64,000 nucleotides of DNA from Burkholderia sp. Bp8992 (GTDB lineage Bacteria > Pseudomonadota > Gammaproteobacteria > Burkholderiales > Burkholderiaceae), in the NCBI RefSeq assembly GCF_003853705.1, contig NZ_QTQI01000018.1, positions 113,869-177,868 on the forward strand, given 5' to 3'. Below, piece by piece: positions 24,655 through 33,881 of this stretch (its first letter is position 1; each line of letters opens with the position of its first letter). The notes under the pieces were generated by a model, which worked only from the letters and a program-made list of their open reading frames with translations, had not been told where the DNA came from and ran no database searches. The translations under genes and the position numbers were made by a program.

Positions 24655-25365
24655 TTACGCGTGCAGGTCGATTGCGGACAATTTCCACGAGAACAGCCCG
24701 AAGCGGTGGAATATCGCCGCGTAGCGCGTGCCGTCGGCGCTGCGCTGGTACGTCACGACGAATTCGTCGAAATTCCGGTATCCCGCACTGGTTTGCTGCT
24801 GATGCGGCGAATGCGTTGCATCGTTCGCGCTGGCCGGTGCGGATGAGGTGGGTGCCGGGGATGACGCAGTTGCCGCGTTGTTGCCCGGAGCGGCAGCGCT
24901 TGCCGGTGCCGGGCTCGCCGGCGGTGCCGCTGGTGTGTCGGCCGGTGCATTGCCTTGCGGCTGATTCGACCATTCGGGCGGGCGCTCGCCGGGATTGCCG
25001 CGCGGCGGCAATCCGCTCATCAGCGCGGCCACGCCGTCCGGTGTCGCGTACGCATCGACCAGCGGCCCGACCAGTGCGGACCCGATCAGCGCGCCGATCA
25101 CCGCGAACGGATTGTTCTTCTTCACCGCGTCGATCCGGCGCATCAACTCTTCCGTGACCTGCTGCTTCAGGCTGATGCGCAGCGACGGGAAATCGACATA
25201 TTCGCTGATGGCCTGCGCATCGCGCGCGTCGATCGCCGATTTCAGGCGACCGAGCGCGACGTACGGTGACGCGTACGCATAGCCGATCGTCGACACGACG
25301 GCGATGGCCAGCACGACGATCAGCAGGGGCTTGAGCCGCCATGCGCGGCCCGAAGATCCAGTCAC
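24655..25365 (-). CDS. DUF2939 membrane-anchored protein
   Basis: A 236-residue protein with one N-terminal membrane helix (LKPLLIVVLAIAVVSTIGYA) and a periplasmic part. Residues 30-105 match DUF2939: SPYVALGRLKSAIDARDAQAI, DFPSLRISLKQQVTEEL, then NPFAVIGALIGSALVGPLVDAY. A long Pro/Ala/Ser linker (about 125-175) leads to a small C-terminal beta domain (YRNFDEFVVTYQRSADGTRY). The start is a GTG at 25365, chosen because CGGAGG lies five bases before it; the ATG at 25455 has no such site. Function unknown. It is 29 bases downstream of the gene after lexA. Confidence 0.82.
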   Translation of the reverse strand: MTGSSGRAWRLKPLLIVVLAIAVVSTIGYAYASPYVALGRLKSAIDARDAQAISEYVDFPSLRISLKQQVTEELMRRIDAVKKNNPFAVIGALIGSALVGPLVDAYATPDGVAALMSGLPPRGNPGERPPEWSNQPQGNAPADTPAAPPASPAPASAAAPGNNAATASSPAPTSSAPASANDATHSPHQQQTSAGYRNFDEFVVTYQRSADGTRYAAIFHRFGLFSWKLSAIDLHA

Positions 25366-25394
25366 GTTGCCTCCGGTGCGGGGATGTTCCGCAA

Positions 25395-25730
25395 TCAGAG
25401 ACCGCCAGGCGTAGCCGATCGTTCCTCGGCGATGCAGCGGTCGATCATCCGGCATACGGCATCGATCGTGCCGACCATGATCAGGCGCGAACGGCCGTGA
25501 TAGACGCGTACCGGCGCGCGGCGCGCGGGTTCCGCATGATTCAGGCCGGCGTTCAGCGATACCCGCGCGAACGCGGGAAGCGCCGACGGCAGCAGGGACG
25601 CCTGCCGTTCGACTGCGACTTCTTCTTGCACGGGCGCGGCCGCGGACAGCGGTGCGCAGGGCGTACGGCCGCGCAGATGGCGCAGGCGACCGAATTGACG
25701 GAAAGGCAGCAGGCGGGCAAGGCGTTCCAT
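25395..25730 (-). CDS. Small lexA-linked protein of unknown function
   Basis: A 111-residue basic protein that starts 25 bases after lexA, with an AGGAG ribosome site. It should be transcribed from the lexA promoter and so be induced by DNA damage. Residues 50-105 look folded (FARVSLNAGLNHAEPA, then VRVYHGRSRLIMVGTIDAVC, then a helix). No clear family is recognised. In Pseudomonas the gene in this position is the cell-division inhibitor sulA; this protein is shorter and does not obviously resemble SulA, so a checkpoint role is only a hypothesis. Confidence 0.75.
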   Translation of the reverse strand: MERLARLLPFRQFGRLRHLRGRTPCAPLSAAAPVQEEVAVERQASLLPSALPAFARVSLNAGLNHAEPARRAPVRVYHGRSRLIMVGTIDAVCRMIDRCIAEERSATPGGL

Positions 25731-25755
25731 GATGTTCTCCTAGCGAGACGGAATG

Positions 25756-26403
25756 TCAGAGTTCGCCCGAGCGGATCAGCCCGACGGCGATGCCTTCCAG
25801 CGCGAATTCCGCGCTGCCGGCCTTGACGAAGATGTTTTCGTAATCCGGGTTCTCCGCGATCAGCTCGAGACCGCCAGGCCGGCGCATCAGGCGCTTGACC
25901 GTGACGTCGTCGCCCAGACGCGCGACGATGATCTGGCCGTCCTTCGCTTCCGTGCGTTTCTGCACGGCGAGGAGGTCGCCGTCGAGAATGCCGGCGTCGC
26001 GCATCGACAGGCCGCGCACCTTCAGCAGGTAGTCGGGCTTGCTCGTGAACAGCGCGGGATCGCACGCGTAGTGCTGCGAGATGTGCTCCTGCGCAAGGAT
26101 CGGGCTACCGGCCGCGACGCGGCCGACGAGCGGCAGCGACAGCTGCATCAGGCCGGCATGCGGCAGCGTGAACTGGTGCGGGGCGTCTTCGATGCCGAGC
26201 AGGCGGATGCCGCGCGACGCGCCGGCAGCCAGCTCGATCACGCCCTTGCGTGCCAGCGCACGCAGGTGCTCCTCGGCCGCATTCGGCGAGCTGAAGCCCA
26301 GTTCGGCCGCGATCTCGGCGCGGGTGGGCGGGAATCCGGAGCGCTCGATCGCGCGACGGATCAAGTCGAACACTTGCTGCTGACGGGCGGTGAGTTTGGT
26401 CAT
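25756..26403 (-). CDS. lexA: SOS repressor LexA
   Basis: LexA represses DNA-damage genes and cleaves itself when RecA filaments form. The 215-residue protein has the winged helix at residues 1-70 ([20 protein letters not shown], then [24 protein letters not shown]), the cleavage site A98-G99 (GRVAAGSP), and the catalytic dyad S133 (RGLSMRDAG) and K170 (VTVKRL). Two LexA boxes lie directly upstream, so it is autoregulated. The ATG at 26403 is the family start; 20 extra codons upstream run into the operator and are not translated. It leads an operon with the small gene at 25395. Confidence 0.97.
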   Translation of the reverse strand: MTKLTARQQQVFDLIRRAIERSGFPPTRAEIAAELGFSSPNAAEEHLRALARKGVIELAAGASRGIRLLGIEDAPHQFTLPHAGLMQLSLPLVGRVAAGSPILAQEHISQHYACDPALFTSKPDYLLKVRGLSMRDAGILDGDLLAVQKRTEAKDGQIIVARLGDDVTVKRLMRRPGGLELIAENPDYENIFVKAGSAEFALEGIAVGLIRSGEL

Positions 26404-26410
26404 GGCTGAA

Positions 26411-26426
26411 CTGTATGGATAGACAG
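26411..26426 (-). promoter_or_regulatory. LexA box 1
   Basis: CTGTATGGATAGACAG, a CTG-N10-CAG site 7 bases before the lexA start codon. It matches the SOS consensus in the outer bases but is imperfect in the centre. Confidence 0.85.
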
Positions 26427-26430
26427 TGAG

Positions 26431-26446
26431 CTGTATTTTTATACAG
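26431..26446 (-). promoter_or_regulatory. LexA box 2
   Basis: CTGTATTTTTATACAG, a near-perfect palindromic SOS box four bases beyond box 1. Two boxes one helical turn-pair apart (20 bases centre to centre) allow cooperative binding and tight autorepression. Confidence 0.93.
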
Positions 26447-26463
26447 TACTTCGCGAATTTCAA

Positions 26464-26667
26464 GCGTTACTTGAGGTTCGACGCGATCGCGCCGGTTCCG
26501 ACGTGATTTCGCGACGTCCGGACGGCGGTTTATCTGCCGCAACCATCCATCCCGTCTGCGTTAGCACTTTTGAGTATTAAAAAATAAGGAACGATTATTT
26601 TTAATCATGTAACCCGTTCGTTAGACTGGCCCGACATCGCAATACCGACAACACTGGAGAACCAAGG
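26464..26667 (+). promoter_or_regulatory. Control region of the sulfate operon
   Basis: An AT-rich block (about 26575-26610) stands out in this GC-rich genome and includes GATTA-TTTT-TAATC (26593-26606). CysB sites are AT-rich and lie in such positions, so this is the likely CysB-binding region. An ACTGGAGAACCAAGG ribosome region precedes sbp. The exact promoter boxes cannot be fixed by eye. Confidence 0.5.
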
Positions 26668-27705
26668 ATGGCGAAGCGCAATACGGGGCTGGTGGGCGGA
26701 GTGGGCCGCCTGATCGCAACACTCGCGCTGGGCGCGGCGGCGGCGCTGGGCGTCGCGACGCATGCCCAGGCCGATACGACGTTCCTGAACGTGTCGTACG
26801 ACCCGACGCGCGAGCTGTATCAGGACTTCAACCAGGCGTTCGGCAAGGAGTGGAAGGCGAAGACGGGCGAGACCGTCAACTTCAAGCAGTCGCACGGCGG
26901 CTCGGGCGCCCAGGCACGCTCGGTGCTCGACGGCCTGCAGGCCGACGTCGTCACGCTGGCGCTCGCGTACGACATCGATGCGATCGCGAACAAGGGGCTC
27001 GTGAACAAGGACTGGCAGAAGCGTCTGCCCGACAACGCGTCGCCGTACACGTCGACGATCGTGTTCCTGGTGCGCAAGGGCAATCCGAAGGGGATCAAGG
27101 ACTGGGACGACCTGACCAAGCCGGGCATCTCGATCGTCACGCCGAACCCGAAGACGTCGGGCGGTGCGCGCTGGAACTACCTGGCCGCATGGGCGTACGC
27201 AGTGCACAAGCCGGGCGGCAACGAGCAGACGGCGAAGGAATTCGTCACGAAGCTCTACAAGAACGCAGGCGTGCTCGATTCGGGCGCGCGAGGCGCGACG
27301 ACGAGTTTCGTGCAGCGCGGGATCGGCGACGTGCTGATCGCATGGGAAAACGAGGCATTCCTGTCGGTGAAGGAGTTCGGTACCGACAAGTTCGAGATCG
27401 TCGTGCCGTCGGTAAGCATCCTGGCCGAGCCGCCCGTCGCGGTGGTCGACAAGGTGGTCGACAAGAAGGGCACGCGCAAGCTGGCCGAAGCGTACCTGAA
27501 CTTCCTGTACAGCCCGCAGGGCCAGGAGATCGCGGCGCGCAACTACTACCGGCCGCGCTCGAAGAACGTGCCGGCGGAACTGACGAAGCAGTTCCCGAAG
27601 CTGAAGCTGTACACGGTCGACGACACGTTCGGCGGCTGGACGAACGCACAGAAGACGCATTTCGCGGACGGCGGCGTGTTCGACTCGATCTACAAGCCGC
27701 AGTAA
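26668..27705 (+). CDS. sbp: Sulfate/thiosulfate-binding protein
   Basis: The periplasmic receptor of the sulfate importer. The 345-residue precursor has a signal peptide cleaved after about HAQA, then [20 protein letters not shown], the diagnostic family start. Ligand-binding loops are visible: [20 protein letters not shown], and later [18 protein letters not shown]. Sulfate is bound without counter-ions by backbone NH groups in such loops. It is the first gene of sbp-cysT-cysW-cysA, with cysB after it. The gap to cysT (121 bases) is long, so an internal processing or attenuation step is possible. Symbol could equally be cysP; sbp is favoured by length and motif. Confidence 0.95.
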   Translation: MAKRNTGLVGGVGRLIATLALGAAAALGVATHAQADTTFLNVSYDPTRELYQDFNQAFGKEWKAKTGETVNFKQSHGGSGAQARSVLDGLQADVVTLALAYDIDAIANKGLVNKDWQKRLPDNASPYTSTIVFLVRKGNPKGIKDWDDLTKPGISIVTPNPKTSGGARWNYLAAWAYAVHKPGGNEQTAKEFVTKLYKNAGVLDSGARGATTSFVQRGIGDVLIAWENEAFLSVKEFGTDKFEIVVPSVSILAEPPVAVVDKVVDKKGTRKLAEAYLNFLYSPQGQEIAARNYYRPRSKNVPAELTKQFPKLKLYTVDDTFGGWTNAQKTHFADGGVFDSIYKPQ

Positions 27706-27826
27706 CGCCATAACGACAGCGGCGCGCCACGCAGCGCGCCGCATCCCCGACGGTTCGCCGGCGCGATGCACTGCGCCGGCGTTTGCGTCGGACCCGTGAG
27801 CAGCATCGACCCAGCAAGAGCATCCG

Positions 27827-28720
27827 ATGACGACGTACACCTTTCGCAAGCCGAGCGCGCTGCCCGGCTTCGGCGTGACACTCGGCATCACGGTGGCCTA
27901 TTTGAGCCTCGTGGTGCTGATTCCGCTCGCCGCCACGTTCCTGAAGACCGCGACGCTGTCGTGGGACCAGTTCGTCACCGCCGTCACGTCGCCGCGCGTG
28001 CTCGCGTCGTACCGGCTGACGTTCTCGGCCGCGCTCGGCGGCGCGCTGATCAACGCCGTGTTCGGCTTCCTCGTCGCGTGGGTGCTCGTGCGCTACACGT
28101 TCCCGTTCAAGCGCCTCGTCGATGCGATCGTCGACCTGCCGTTCGCGCTGCCGACGTCGGTCGCCGGCATCTCGCTCGCGGCCGTCTACGCGACCAACGG
28201 CTGGGTCGGCCAGTATCTCGCGCCGCTCGGCATCAAGATCGCGTTCACGCCGGCCGGCGTGCTCGTCGCGCTGACCTTCATCGGGCTGCCGTTCGTGGTG
28301 CGCACCGTGCAGCCGGTGCTCGAGGATTTCGAGCGCGAGCAGGAAGAAGCGGCCGCGTGCCTCGGCGCATCGCGCTGGCTGACGTTCCGCCGCGTCGTGC
28401 TGCCGGCCGTGCTGCCGGCGCTCCTCACCGGGTTCGCGCTCTCGTTCGCGCGTGCGCTCGGCGAATACGGCTCGGTGATCTTCATCGCCGGCAACGTACC
28501 GATGAAATCCGAGATCACGTCGCTGCTGATCATCACGAAGCTCGAACAGTACGACTACGCGGGCGCGACCGCGCTGGCGGTCGTGATGCTGGTCGTGTCG
28601 TTCCTGATGCTGCTGCTGATCAACACGCTGCAGTGGTACCTGCAGCGCAGGACGAGCAAGGGCGCAAGCGGCCCCGCGCCCGCCACCGTCACCGCCGTCG
28701 CAGCAGGAGGCCAGCAATGA
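27827..28720 (+). CDS. cysT: Sulfate/thiosulfate permease CysT
   Basis: One of two inner-membrane channel subunits for sulfate import (also called CysU). It is 297 residues long with six membrane segments. The EAA loop reads [21 protein letters not shown], and the family motif [19 protein letters not shown] follows. The ATG at 27827 is preceded by AGCAAGAGC. The stop overlaps the cysW start (ATGA at 28717-28720), so the two subunits are made in equal amounts. The last 30 residues are an Ala/Thr-rich tail. Confidence 0.95.
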   Translation: MTTYTFRKPSALPGFGVTLGITVAYLSLVVLIPLAATFLKTATLSWDQFVTAVTSPRVLASYRLTFSAALGGALINAVFGFLVAWVLVRYTFPFKRLVDAIVDLPFALPTSVAGISLAAVYATNGWVGQYLAPLGIKIAFTPAGVLVALTFIGLPFVVRTVQPVLEDFEREQEEAAACLGASRWLTFRRVVLPAVLPALLTGFALSFARALGEYGSVIFIAGNVPMKSEITSLLIITKLEQYDYAGATALAVVMLVVSFLMLLLINTLQWYLQRRTSKGASGPAPATVTAVAAGGQQ

Positions 28721-29655
28721 GCCAGGAGGCCACCGTCGTGCTGAAAACCCCGTCGCCGGCCGTGCGCGCCGCGAAACGGCTCGACCCCGTCAGCGAGTCG
28801 CGCGTCGTGCGCTGGCTGCTCACGGGCATCGCGCTGGCGTTCCTCGCGTTCTTCCTCGTCGTGCCGCTCGCCGCGGTGTTCGTCGAGGCGCTACGCAAGG
28901 GCGTCGGCTTCTATCTCGAATCGCTGGCCGATCCCGACGCGTGGTCGGCGATCAAGCTGACGCTGACCGTCGCCGTGATCGCCGTGCCGCTGAACCTCGT
29001 GTTCGGCGTGTGCGCGTCGTGGGCGATCGCGAAATTCGAATTCCGCGGCAAGGCGCTGCTCACGACGCTGATCGACCTGCCGTTCTCGGTGTCGCCGGTG
29101 ATCTCGGGCCTCGTGTACGTGCTGCTGTTCGGCGCGCAGGGCTGGCTCGGGCCGTGGCTGCAGGATCACGACGTGCAGATCATCTTCGCGGTGCCGGGCA
29201 TCGTGCTCGCGACGATCTTCGTCACGTTCCCGTTCGTCGCGCGCGAGCTGATTCCGCTGATGCAGGCGCAAGGCACCGACGAGGAGGAAGCCGCGCGCGT
29301 GCTCGGCGCGTCGGGCTGGCAGATCTTTCGCCGCGTGACACTGCCGAACGTGAAGTGGGGCCTGCTGTACGGCGTGATCCTGTGCAATGCGCGCGCGATG
29401 GGCGAATTCGGCGCGGTGTCGGTGGTGTCGGGCCATATCCGCGGCCAGACCGACACGATGCCGCTGCACGTCGAGATCCTGTACAACGAATACAACTTCG
29501 CGGCGGCGTTCGCGGTAGCGTCGGTGCTGGCGCTGCTCGCGCTCGTCACGCTCGCGCTGAAGCTGATCGCCGAGCGTCATCTCGCCGCCGAACTGGCCGG
29601 CGCGAGCGACACCGTTCCCGCACATGCCGGCCCCGCCGTTTCGTCGAAATCGTAA
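28717..29655 (+). CDS. cysW: Sulfate/thiosulfate permease CysW
   Basis: The second channel subunit, 312 residues. A 40-residue polar N-terminus is followed by six membrane segments. The EAA loop reads [22 protein letters not shown], and CysW motifs include [20 protein letters not shown] and [12 protein letters not shown]. An AGGAGG ribosome site lies within the end of cysT and the ATG overlaps its stop. The cysA gene follows after 13 bases. CysT and CysW form the heterodimeric pore driven by the CysA dimer. Confidence 0.95.
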   Translation: MSQEATVVLKTPSPAVRAAKRLDPVSESRVVRWLLTGIALAFLAFFLVVPLAAVFVEALRKGVGFYLESLADPDAWSAIKLTLTVAVIAVPLNLVFGVCASWAIAKFEFRGKALLTTLIDLPFSVSPVISGLVYVLLFGAQGWLGPWLQDHDVQIIFAVPGIVLATIFVTFPFVARELIPLMQAQGTDEEEAARVLGASGWQIFRRVTLPNVKWGLLYGVILCNARAMGEFGAVSVVSGHIRGQTDTMPLHVEILYNEYNFAAAFAVASVLALLALVTLALKLIAERHLAAELAGASDTVPAHAGPAVSSKS

Positions 29656-29668
29656 AGAGGCAACCAGA

Positions 29669-30727
29669 ATGGGTATCACCGTCCGTAACCTTCAGAAGCG
29701 CTTCGGCGATTTCACGGCGCTCGACAACGTGTCGCTCGACTTTCCGCCGGGCGAACTGGTCGCGCTGCTCGGGCCGTCCGGGTGCGGCAAGACCACGCTG
29801 CTGCGCGTGATCGCGGGCCTCGAGCACGCGGACGCCGGCCAGGTCGTGCTGCAAGGGCTCGACGTCGCGTCGGTCGGCGCGCGCGACCGCCAGGTCGGCT
29901 TCGTGTTCCAGCACTACGCGCTGTTCCGCCACATGACGGTATTCGAGAACGTCGCGTTCGGGCTGCGCGTGAAGCCGCGCCGCGAGCGGCCGTCGGAAGC
30001 CGCGATTCGCGAGAAGGTGCACGAATTGCTCAAGCTCGTGCAGCTCGACTGGCTCGCGCAGCGCTATCCGTCCGAGCTGTCGGGCGGCCAGCGCCAGCGC
30101 ATCGCGCTCGCCCGCGCGCTCGCGGTCGAGCCGAAGGTGCTGCTGCTCGACGAGCCGTTCGGCGCGCTCGACGCGAAGGTCCGCAAGGAACTGCGCGGCT
30201 GGCTGCGCAGGCTCCACGACGACCTGCACATCTCGACGATCTTCGTCACGCACGACCAGGAAGAGGCGCTGGAAGTCGCCGATCGCATCGTCGTGCTGAA
30301 TCGCGGCCACGTCGAGCAGGTCGGCAGCCCGCAGGACGTCTACGATCATCCGCAAAGCGCATTCGTGTACGAGTTCCTCGGCGCCGCGAACCGGCTGCCG
30401 GGCACGGTGGCCGGGCGCGGCTTCGTCGCCGAGGGCGCGGCTGCGCCGATCGAGGTCGACGCCGATTTCGCGGGCCCCGCGAACGCCTACGTGCGCCCGC
30501 ACGACCTGCAGCTGTGGCCGGTGGGCGAAGGGCACCGCGACGGCATCGCGGTGGACGTGCGCCGCGTGATCCCGCTCGGCGGGTCGGTGCGCGTGGAGCT
30601 CGAGGCGCGGGCGGGCGGTGCGCTCGAGGCCGAACTCGATCGCGATGCGTGGCGGGCGCTGTCGCTGCAGGTCGGCGACGGTGCGACGGCCGTGCCGCGC
30701 GCGGTGCGTGTGTTTCCCGCGCGTTGA
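29669..30727 (+). CDS. cysA: Sulfate/thiosulfate import ATPase CysA
   Basis: The ATPase of the sulfate importer. The 352-residue protein has Walker A GPSGCGKT (35-42), Q-loop [19 protein letters not shown], the signature [15 protein letters not shown], Walker [13 protein letters not shown] and the switch His in [12 protein letters not shown]. Residues 240-352 are the regulatory TOBE-like domain ([11 protein letters not shown]). The ATG at 29669 follows AAAGAGGCAACCAGA; an upstream in-frame start would overlap cysW. Last gene of the operon before cysB. Confidence 0.95.
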   Translation: MGITVRNLQKRFGDFTALDNVSLDFPPGELVALLGPSGCGKTTLLRVIAGLEHADAGQVVLQGLDVASVGARDRQVGFVFQHYALFRHMTVFENVAFGLRVKPRRERPSEAAIREKVHELLKLVQLDWLAQRYPSELSGGQRQRIALARALAVEPKVLLLDEPFGALDAKVRKELRGWLRRLHDDLHISTIFVTHDQEEALEVADRIVVLNRGHVEQVGSPQDVYDHPQSAFVYEFLGAANRLPGTVAGRGFVAEGAAAPIEVDADFAGPANAYVRPHDLQLWPVGEGHRDGIAVDVRRVIPLGGSVRVELEARAGGALEAELDRDAWRALSLQVGDGATAVPRAVRVFPAR

Positions 30728-30802
30728 CGAGCAAATACAGGGCAGGGGGCGGAACATGCTCCGAATCGACAATCAAACAACGACAGCCTAAGAGGCATAC
30801 CC

Positions 30803-31729
30803 ATGAATTTTCAGCAATTGCGGTTCGTGCGCGAAGCGGTGCGCCAGAACATGAACCTGACGGAAGTCGCGAACGTGCTGTACACGTCGCAGTCGGGCGT
30901 GTCGAAGCAGATCAAGGATCTCGAGGATGAACTGGGCGTCGACATCTTCATCCGGCGCGGCAAGCGGCTGACGGGGCTCACGGAGCCCGGCAAGGCCGTG
31001 CACCAACTGATCGAGCGGATGCTGCTCGACGCCGAGAACCTGCGCCGCGTCGCGCGCCAGTTCGCCGACCAGGACAGCGGCCACCTCGTCGTCGCGACGA
31101 CGCACACGCAGGCGCGCTACGCGCTGCCGAAGGTGATCCGGCAGTTCACCGACGTGTTCCCGAAGGTGCATCTGGCGCTGCGCCAGGGCAGCCCGCAGCA
31201 GATTGCGCAGATGATCCTGAACGGCGAAGCCGATCTCGGCATCTCGACCGAGGCGCTCGACCGCTATCCGGACATCGTCACGTTCCCGTGCTATTCGTGG
31301 CATCACACGGTCGTCGTGCCGAAGGGCCATCCGCTCGTCGGCCGCGAGAACCTGACGCTCGAGGAAATCGCCGAGTATCCGATCATCACGTACGACCAGG
31401 ACTTCACGGGCCGCTCGCACATCGACCAGGCGTTCACGCAGGCGGGCGCCGTGCCGGACGTCGTGCTGACCGCGATCGACGCGGACGTGATCAAGACCTA
31501 CGTCGAGCTTGGAATGGGGATCGGCGTCGTCGCGGCGATGGCCTACGATCCGCAGCGCGACACGGGGCTCGTCGCACTCGATACGCAGCACCTGTTCGAG
31601 GCGAGCACGACGCGCGTCGGGCTGCGCAAGGGCGCGTTCCTGCGCGCGTATGCGTACCGGTTGATCGAGATGTTCGCGCCGCACCTGAACGAAGCGGAAA
31701 TCGCGGGGCTGTTGCGCGAAGCCGTTTGA
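30803..31729 (+). CDS. cysB: LysR-type sulfur regulator CysB
   Basis: CysB activates sulfate assimilation genes in response to O- or N-acetylserine and is antagonised by sulfide or thiosulfate. The 308-residue protein starts with the exact CysB/Cbl pattern: MNFQQLRFVREAVRQNMNLT, then LYTSQSGVSKQIKDLEDELG. The effector domain carries THTQARYALPKVI and the ligand loops TEALDRYP and DQDFTGRSHIDQAF. It lies 75 bases after cysA on the same strand, so it is probably co-transcribed with the operon it controls. In Burkholderia a close paralogue, SsuR, controls sulfonate genes; location by cysA favours CysB. Confidence 0.93.
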   Translation: MNFQQLRFVREAVRQNMNLTEVANVLYTSQSGVSKQIKDLEDELGVDIFIRRGKRLTGLTEPGKAVHQLIERMLLDAENLRRVARQFADQDSGHLVVATTHTQARYALPKVIRQFTDVFPKVHLALRQGSPQQIAQMILNGEADLGISTEALDRYPDIVTFPCYSWHHTVVVPKGHPLVGRENLTLEEIAEYPIITYDQDFTGRSHIDQAFTQAGAVPDVVLTAIDADVIKTYVELGMGIGVVAAMAYDPQRDTGLVALDTQHLFEASTTRVGLRKGAFLRAYAYRLIEMFAPHLNEAEIAGLLREAV

Positions 31730-32073
31730 CGGCTGCTCGCAGCGCACGCCGTCCGGGCAGTTGCCGCGGACGGCGCGAAGCGCGCGCACGGAGCCGTGCA
31801 CCGGGCTGCGGCAGCGCAATGGCCGCGGTCACGGTTGCCTGATTCATCGAACCACCGGTTGCGGTCGCCGCGCCCGGCCCGGTTCTTCGCCGCGTGCGGC
31901 GATCGACATGTGTTCTCGTGCCGACAGAACGACAAGACGGCAGATACGAGTGCCTCGATCCGGTGTCGGCCATCCCTGGCCATCGCGGCCGGGCCATTTC
32001 TCGGAAGATATGATTCAATGCCCGTGCATGGTCTGAACGCGGGCGTTCACGCCGCACGACGAAGAGGCGAACA
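31730..32073. other. Intergenic stretch after cysB
   Basis: 344 bases between cysB and the DUF805 gene. No protein-like frame with a start signal, no terminator with a T run and no clear promoter is visible. Confidence 0.4.
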
Positions 32074-32460
32074 ATGAATCTGAAATGGTTTCTCTTTTCC
32101 TTCAAAGGCCGGACCGAGCGCCTGCCGTGGTGGATCTACTCGCTGGTTTCCGGGTTGATCGGCGTGTTCTTCGACGCGGGGTCGCGCGGTTCGTCGAACG
32201 ACGACCTGCCGCCGCTGGTGGTGCTCGTCATGGTCGCGATCGCCGTCGTCGCGACATGGTCGTGGCTGGCGGTCACCGTGAAACGGCTGCACGACATCGA
32301 CAAGTCGGGGTGGTGGATGCTGCTGCTCTTCGTGCCGATCGTCGGTGCGATCGCGTTGTTCGTGATGAACGGATTCATCGCCGGTACGCCGCATGCGAAC
32401 CGCTTTGGCGAACCGCCGGCGGTCGATGAGGACGAACCCGCGCCGCAGGACCCGGCGTGA
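32074..32460 (+). CDS. DUF805 membrane protein
   Basis: A 128-residue inner-membrane protein of the DUF805 (YhaH) family. The family start is visible (FSFKGRTERLPWW), where aromatic and Arg residues precede the first helix, and the central motif TVKRLHDIDKSGWWMLLLFVPIVG, with the conserved RLHD-x-x-SGWW, is intact (quoted here by its key residues). Three to four helices are predicted. The tail is acidic and Pro-rich. A GAAGAGGCG ribosome region lies before the ATG. Function in the family is unknown. Confidence 0.92.
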   Translation: MNLKWFLFSFKGRTERLPWWIYSLVSGLIGVFFDAGSRGSSNDDLPPLVVLVMVAIAVVATWSWLAVTVKRLHDIDKSGWWMLLLFVPIVGAIALFVMNGFIAGTPHANRFGEPPAVDEDEPAPQDPA

Positions 32461-32785
32461 TTGCGCCGCGCTGTGTGGCAGCGTTGCGACTGTCGCATTT
32501 GCGCGTCGTGCGGCACGATCGCGCGCTCCGAATAAACCCTTAAATATTGATCAGACAGGTTGCGCGCCGAAGCGAATCGGTACAGCATAGCCTCCACTCC
32601 GCCGGCCTCCCGCCGGCGGCGGCGCGTCAACGACAGCACGCGCCAGGCAGTCGGCCGTCTGCCTCGCTTCCATTCCGTGGTACCGACAGCAGCATTGATG
32701 GCCATTGCCCGGGTAGTGTGGCGCAAACGTTTGCTCACATTAAAACAACAGTCCGGCCCTATGGGCCAGTCGCCAGGAGATGTGT
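32461..32785. other. Intergenic region before the ribose operon
   Basis: 325 bases. A short AT-rich patch (32528-32550) and, near the downstream end, the RbsR-type operator at 32723-32734. No protein gene is supported. Confidence 0.45.
32723..32734 (+). promoter_or_regulatory. LacI-type operator of the rbs operon
   Basis: GCAAACGTTTGC, a perfect 12-base palindrome with the central CG typical of LacI/GalR sites such as RbsR and PurR boxes. It lies 51 bases before the rbsB start, where it can overlap the promoter. The rbsR gene in the same operon is the obvious ligand. Confidence 0.85.
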
Positions 32786-33736
32786 ATGAATGTCCGCTTT
32801 CGCCGTCGCTTCCTGACCGCCGCGCTCGCCGCCGTCGCGGTCGCTGCCGCACCGGCCGTCCACGCGCAATCGGCAGCCAAGCCGAAGGTCGCGCTCGTGA
32901 TGAAGTCGCTCGCCAACGAGTTCTTCCTGACCATGGAAACCGGCGCGAAGGAATACCAGAAGCACAACGCGAATCAGTTCGACCTGATCACCAACGGCAT
33001 CAAGGACGAGACCGACACCGCGAACCAGATCCGCATCGTCGAGCAGATGATCGTGTCGAAGGTCGACGCGATCGTGCTCGCGCCGGCCGATTCGAAGGCG
33101 CTCGTGCCGGTCGTGAAGAAGGCCGTCGACGCGGGCATCGTCGTCGTGAACATCGACAACCGGCTCGATCCCGACGTGCTGAAGTCGAAGAACCTGAACG
33201 TGCCGTTCGTCGGCCCGGACAACCGCAAGGGCGCGCGCAAGATCGGCGACTACCTCGCGAAGCGGCTGAAGGCGGGCGACCAGGTCGGCATCGTCGAAGG
33301 CGTGTCGACGACGACCAATGCGCAGCAGCGTACGGCCGGCTTCCAGGACGCGATGAAGGCGGGCGGGATGAAGGTCGTGTCGGTGCAGTCGGGCGAATGG
33401 GAAATCGACAAGGGCAATGCGGTCGCTGCCGCGATGCTCAACGAATACCCGAACCTGAAGGCGCTGCTGTGCGGCAACGACAACATGGCGATCGGCGCCG
33501 TGTCGGCCGTGCGCGCGGCCGGCAAGCAGGGCAAGGTGCTCGTGGTCGGCTACGACAACATCAACGCGATCAAGCCGATGCTGAAGGACGGCCGCGTGCT
33601 CGCGACCGCCGACCAGTACGCGGCGAAGCAGGCCGTGTTCGGCATCGACACGGCGCTCAAGGCGATCGCCGAGCATCGCAAGCAGGCCGACATGTCCGGC
33701 GTGGTCGAGACGCCGGTGGACCTCGTGACGAAGTGA
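32786..33736 (+). CDS. rbsB: Ribose-binding periplasmic protein RbsB
   Basis: Receptor for D-ribose import. The 316-residue precursor has a signal peptide (MNVRFRRRFLTAALAAVAVA, cleavage after VHA). The mature protein follows the RbsB fold: KVALVMKSLANEFFLTMETG, then IVEQMIVSKVDAIVLAPAD, VVNIDNRL, and CGNDNMAIGAVSA. The start is the ATG at 32786: AGGAG (32775-32779) is six bases before it, while the earlier in-frame ATG at 32780 overlaps the ribosome site. It is transcribed from the promoter controlled by the operator at 32723. Confidence 0.93.
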   Translation: MNVRFRRRFLTAALAAVAVAAAPAVHAQSAAKPKVALVMKSLANEFFLTMETGAKEYQKHNANQFDLITNGIKDETDTANQIRIVEQMIVSKVDAIVLAPADSKALVPVVKKAVDAGIVVVNIDNRLDPDVLKSKNLNVPFVGPDNRKGARKIGDYLAKRLKAGDQVGIVEGVSTTTNAQQRTAGFQDAMKAGGMKVVSVQSGEWEIDKGNAVAAAMLNEYPNLKALLCGNDNMAIGAVSAVRAAGKQGKVLVVGYDNINAIKPMLKDGRVLATADQYAAKQAVFGIDTALKAIAEHRKQADMSGVVETPVDLVTK

Positions 33737-33881
33737 CGCGGCTCCGGGCCGGCCGCCGCCCTCAAGAATCCGGCGTGGCGGCCGTTATCCGGAGTGAGCG
33801 CGATCACGGCCACTGCATGCACATGCACTTGTGAGCGTCATACCCGCGCGTCGCGTGCGCGCGGCCGCAACCAGGATCGCG

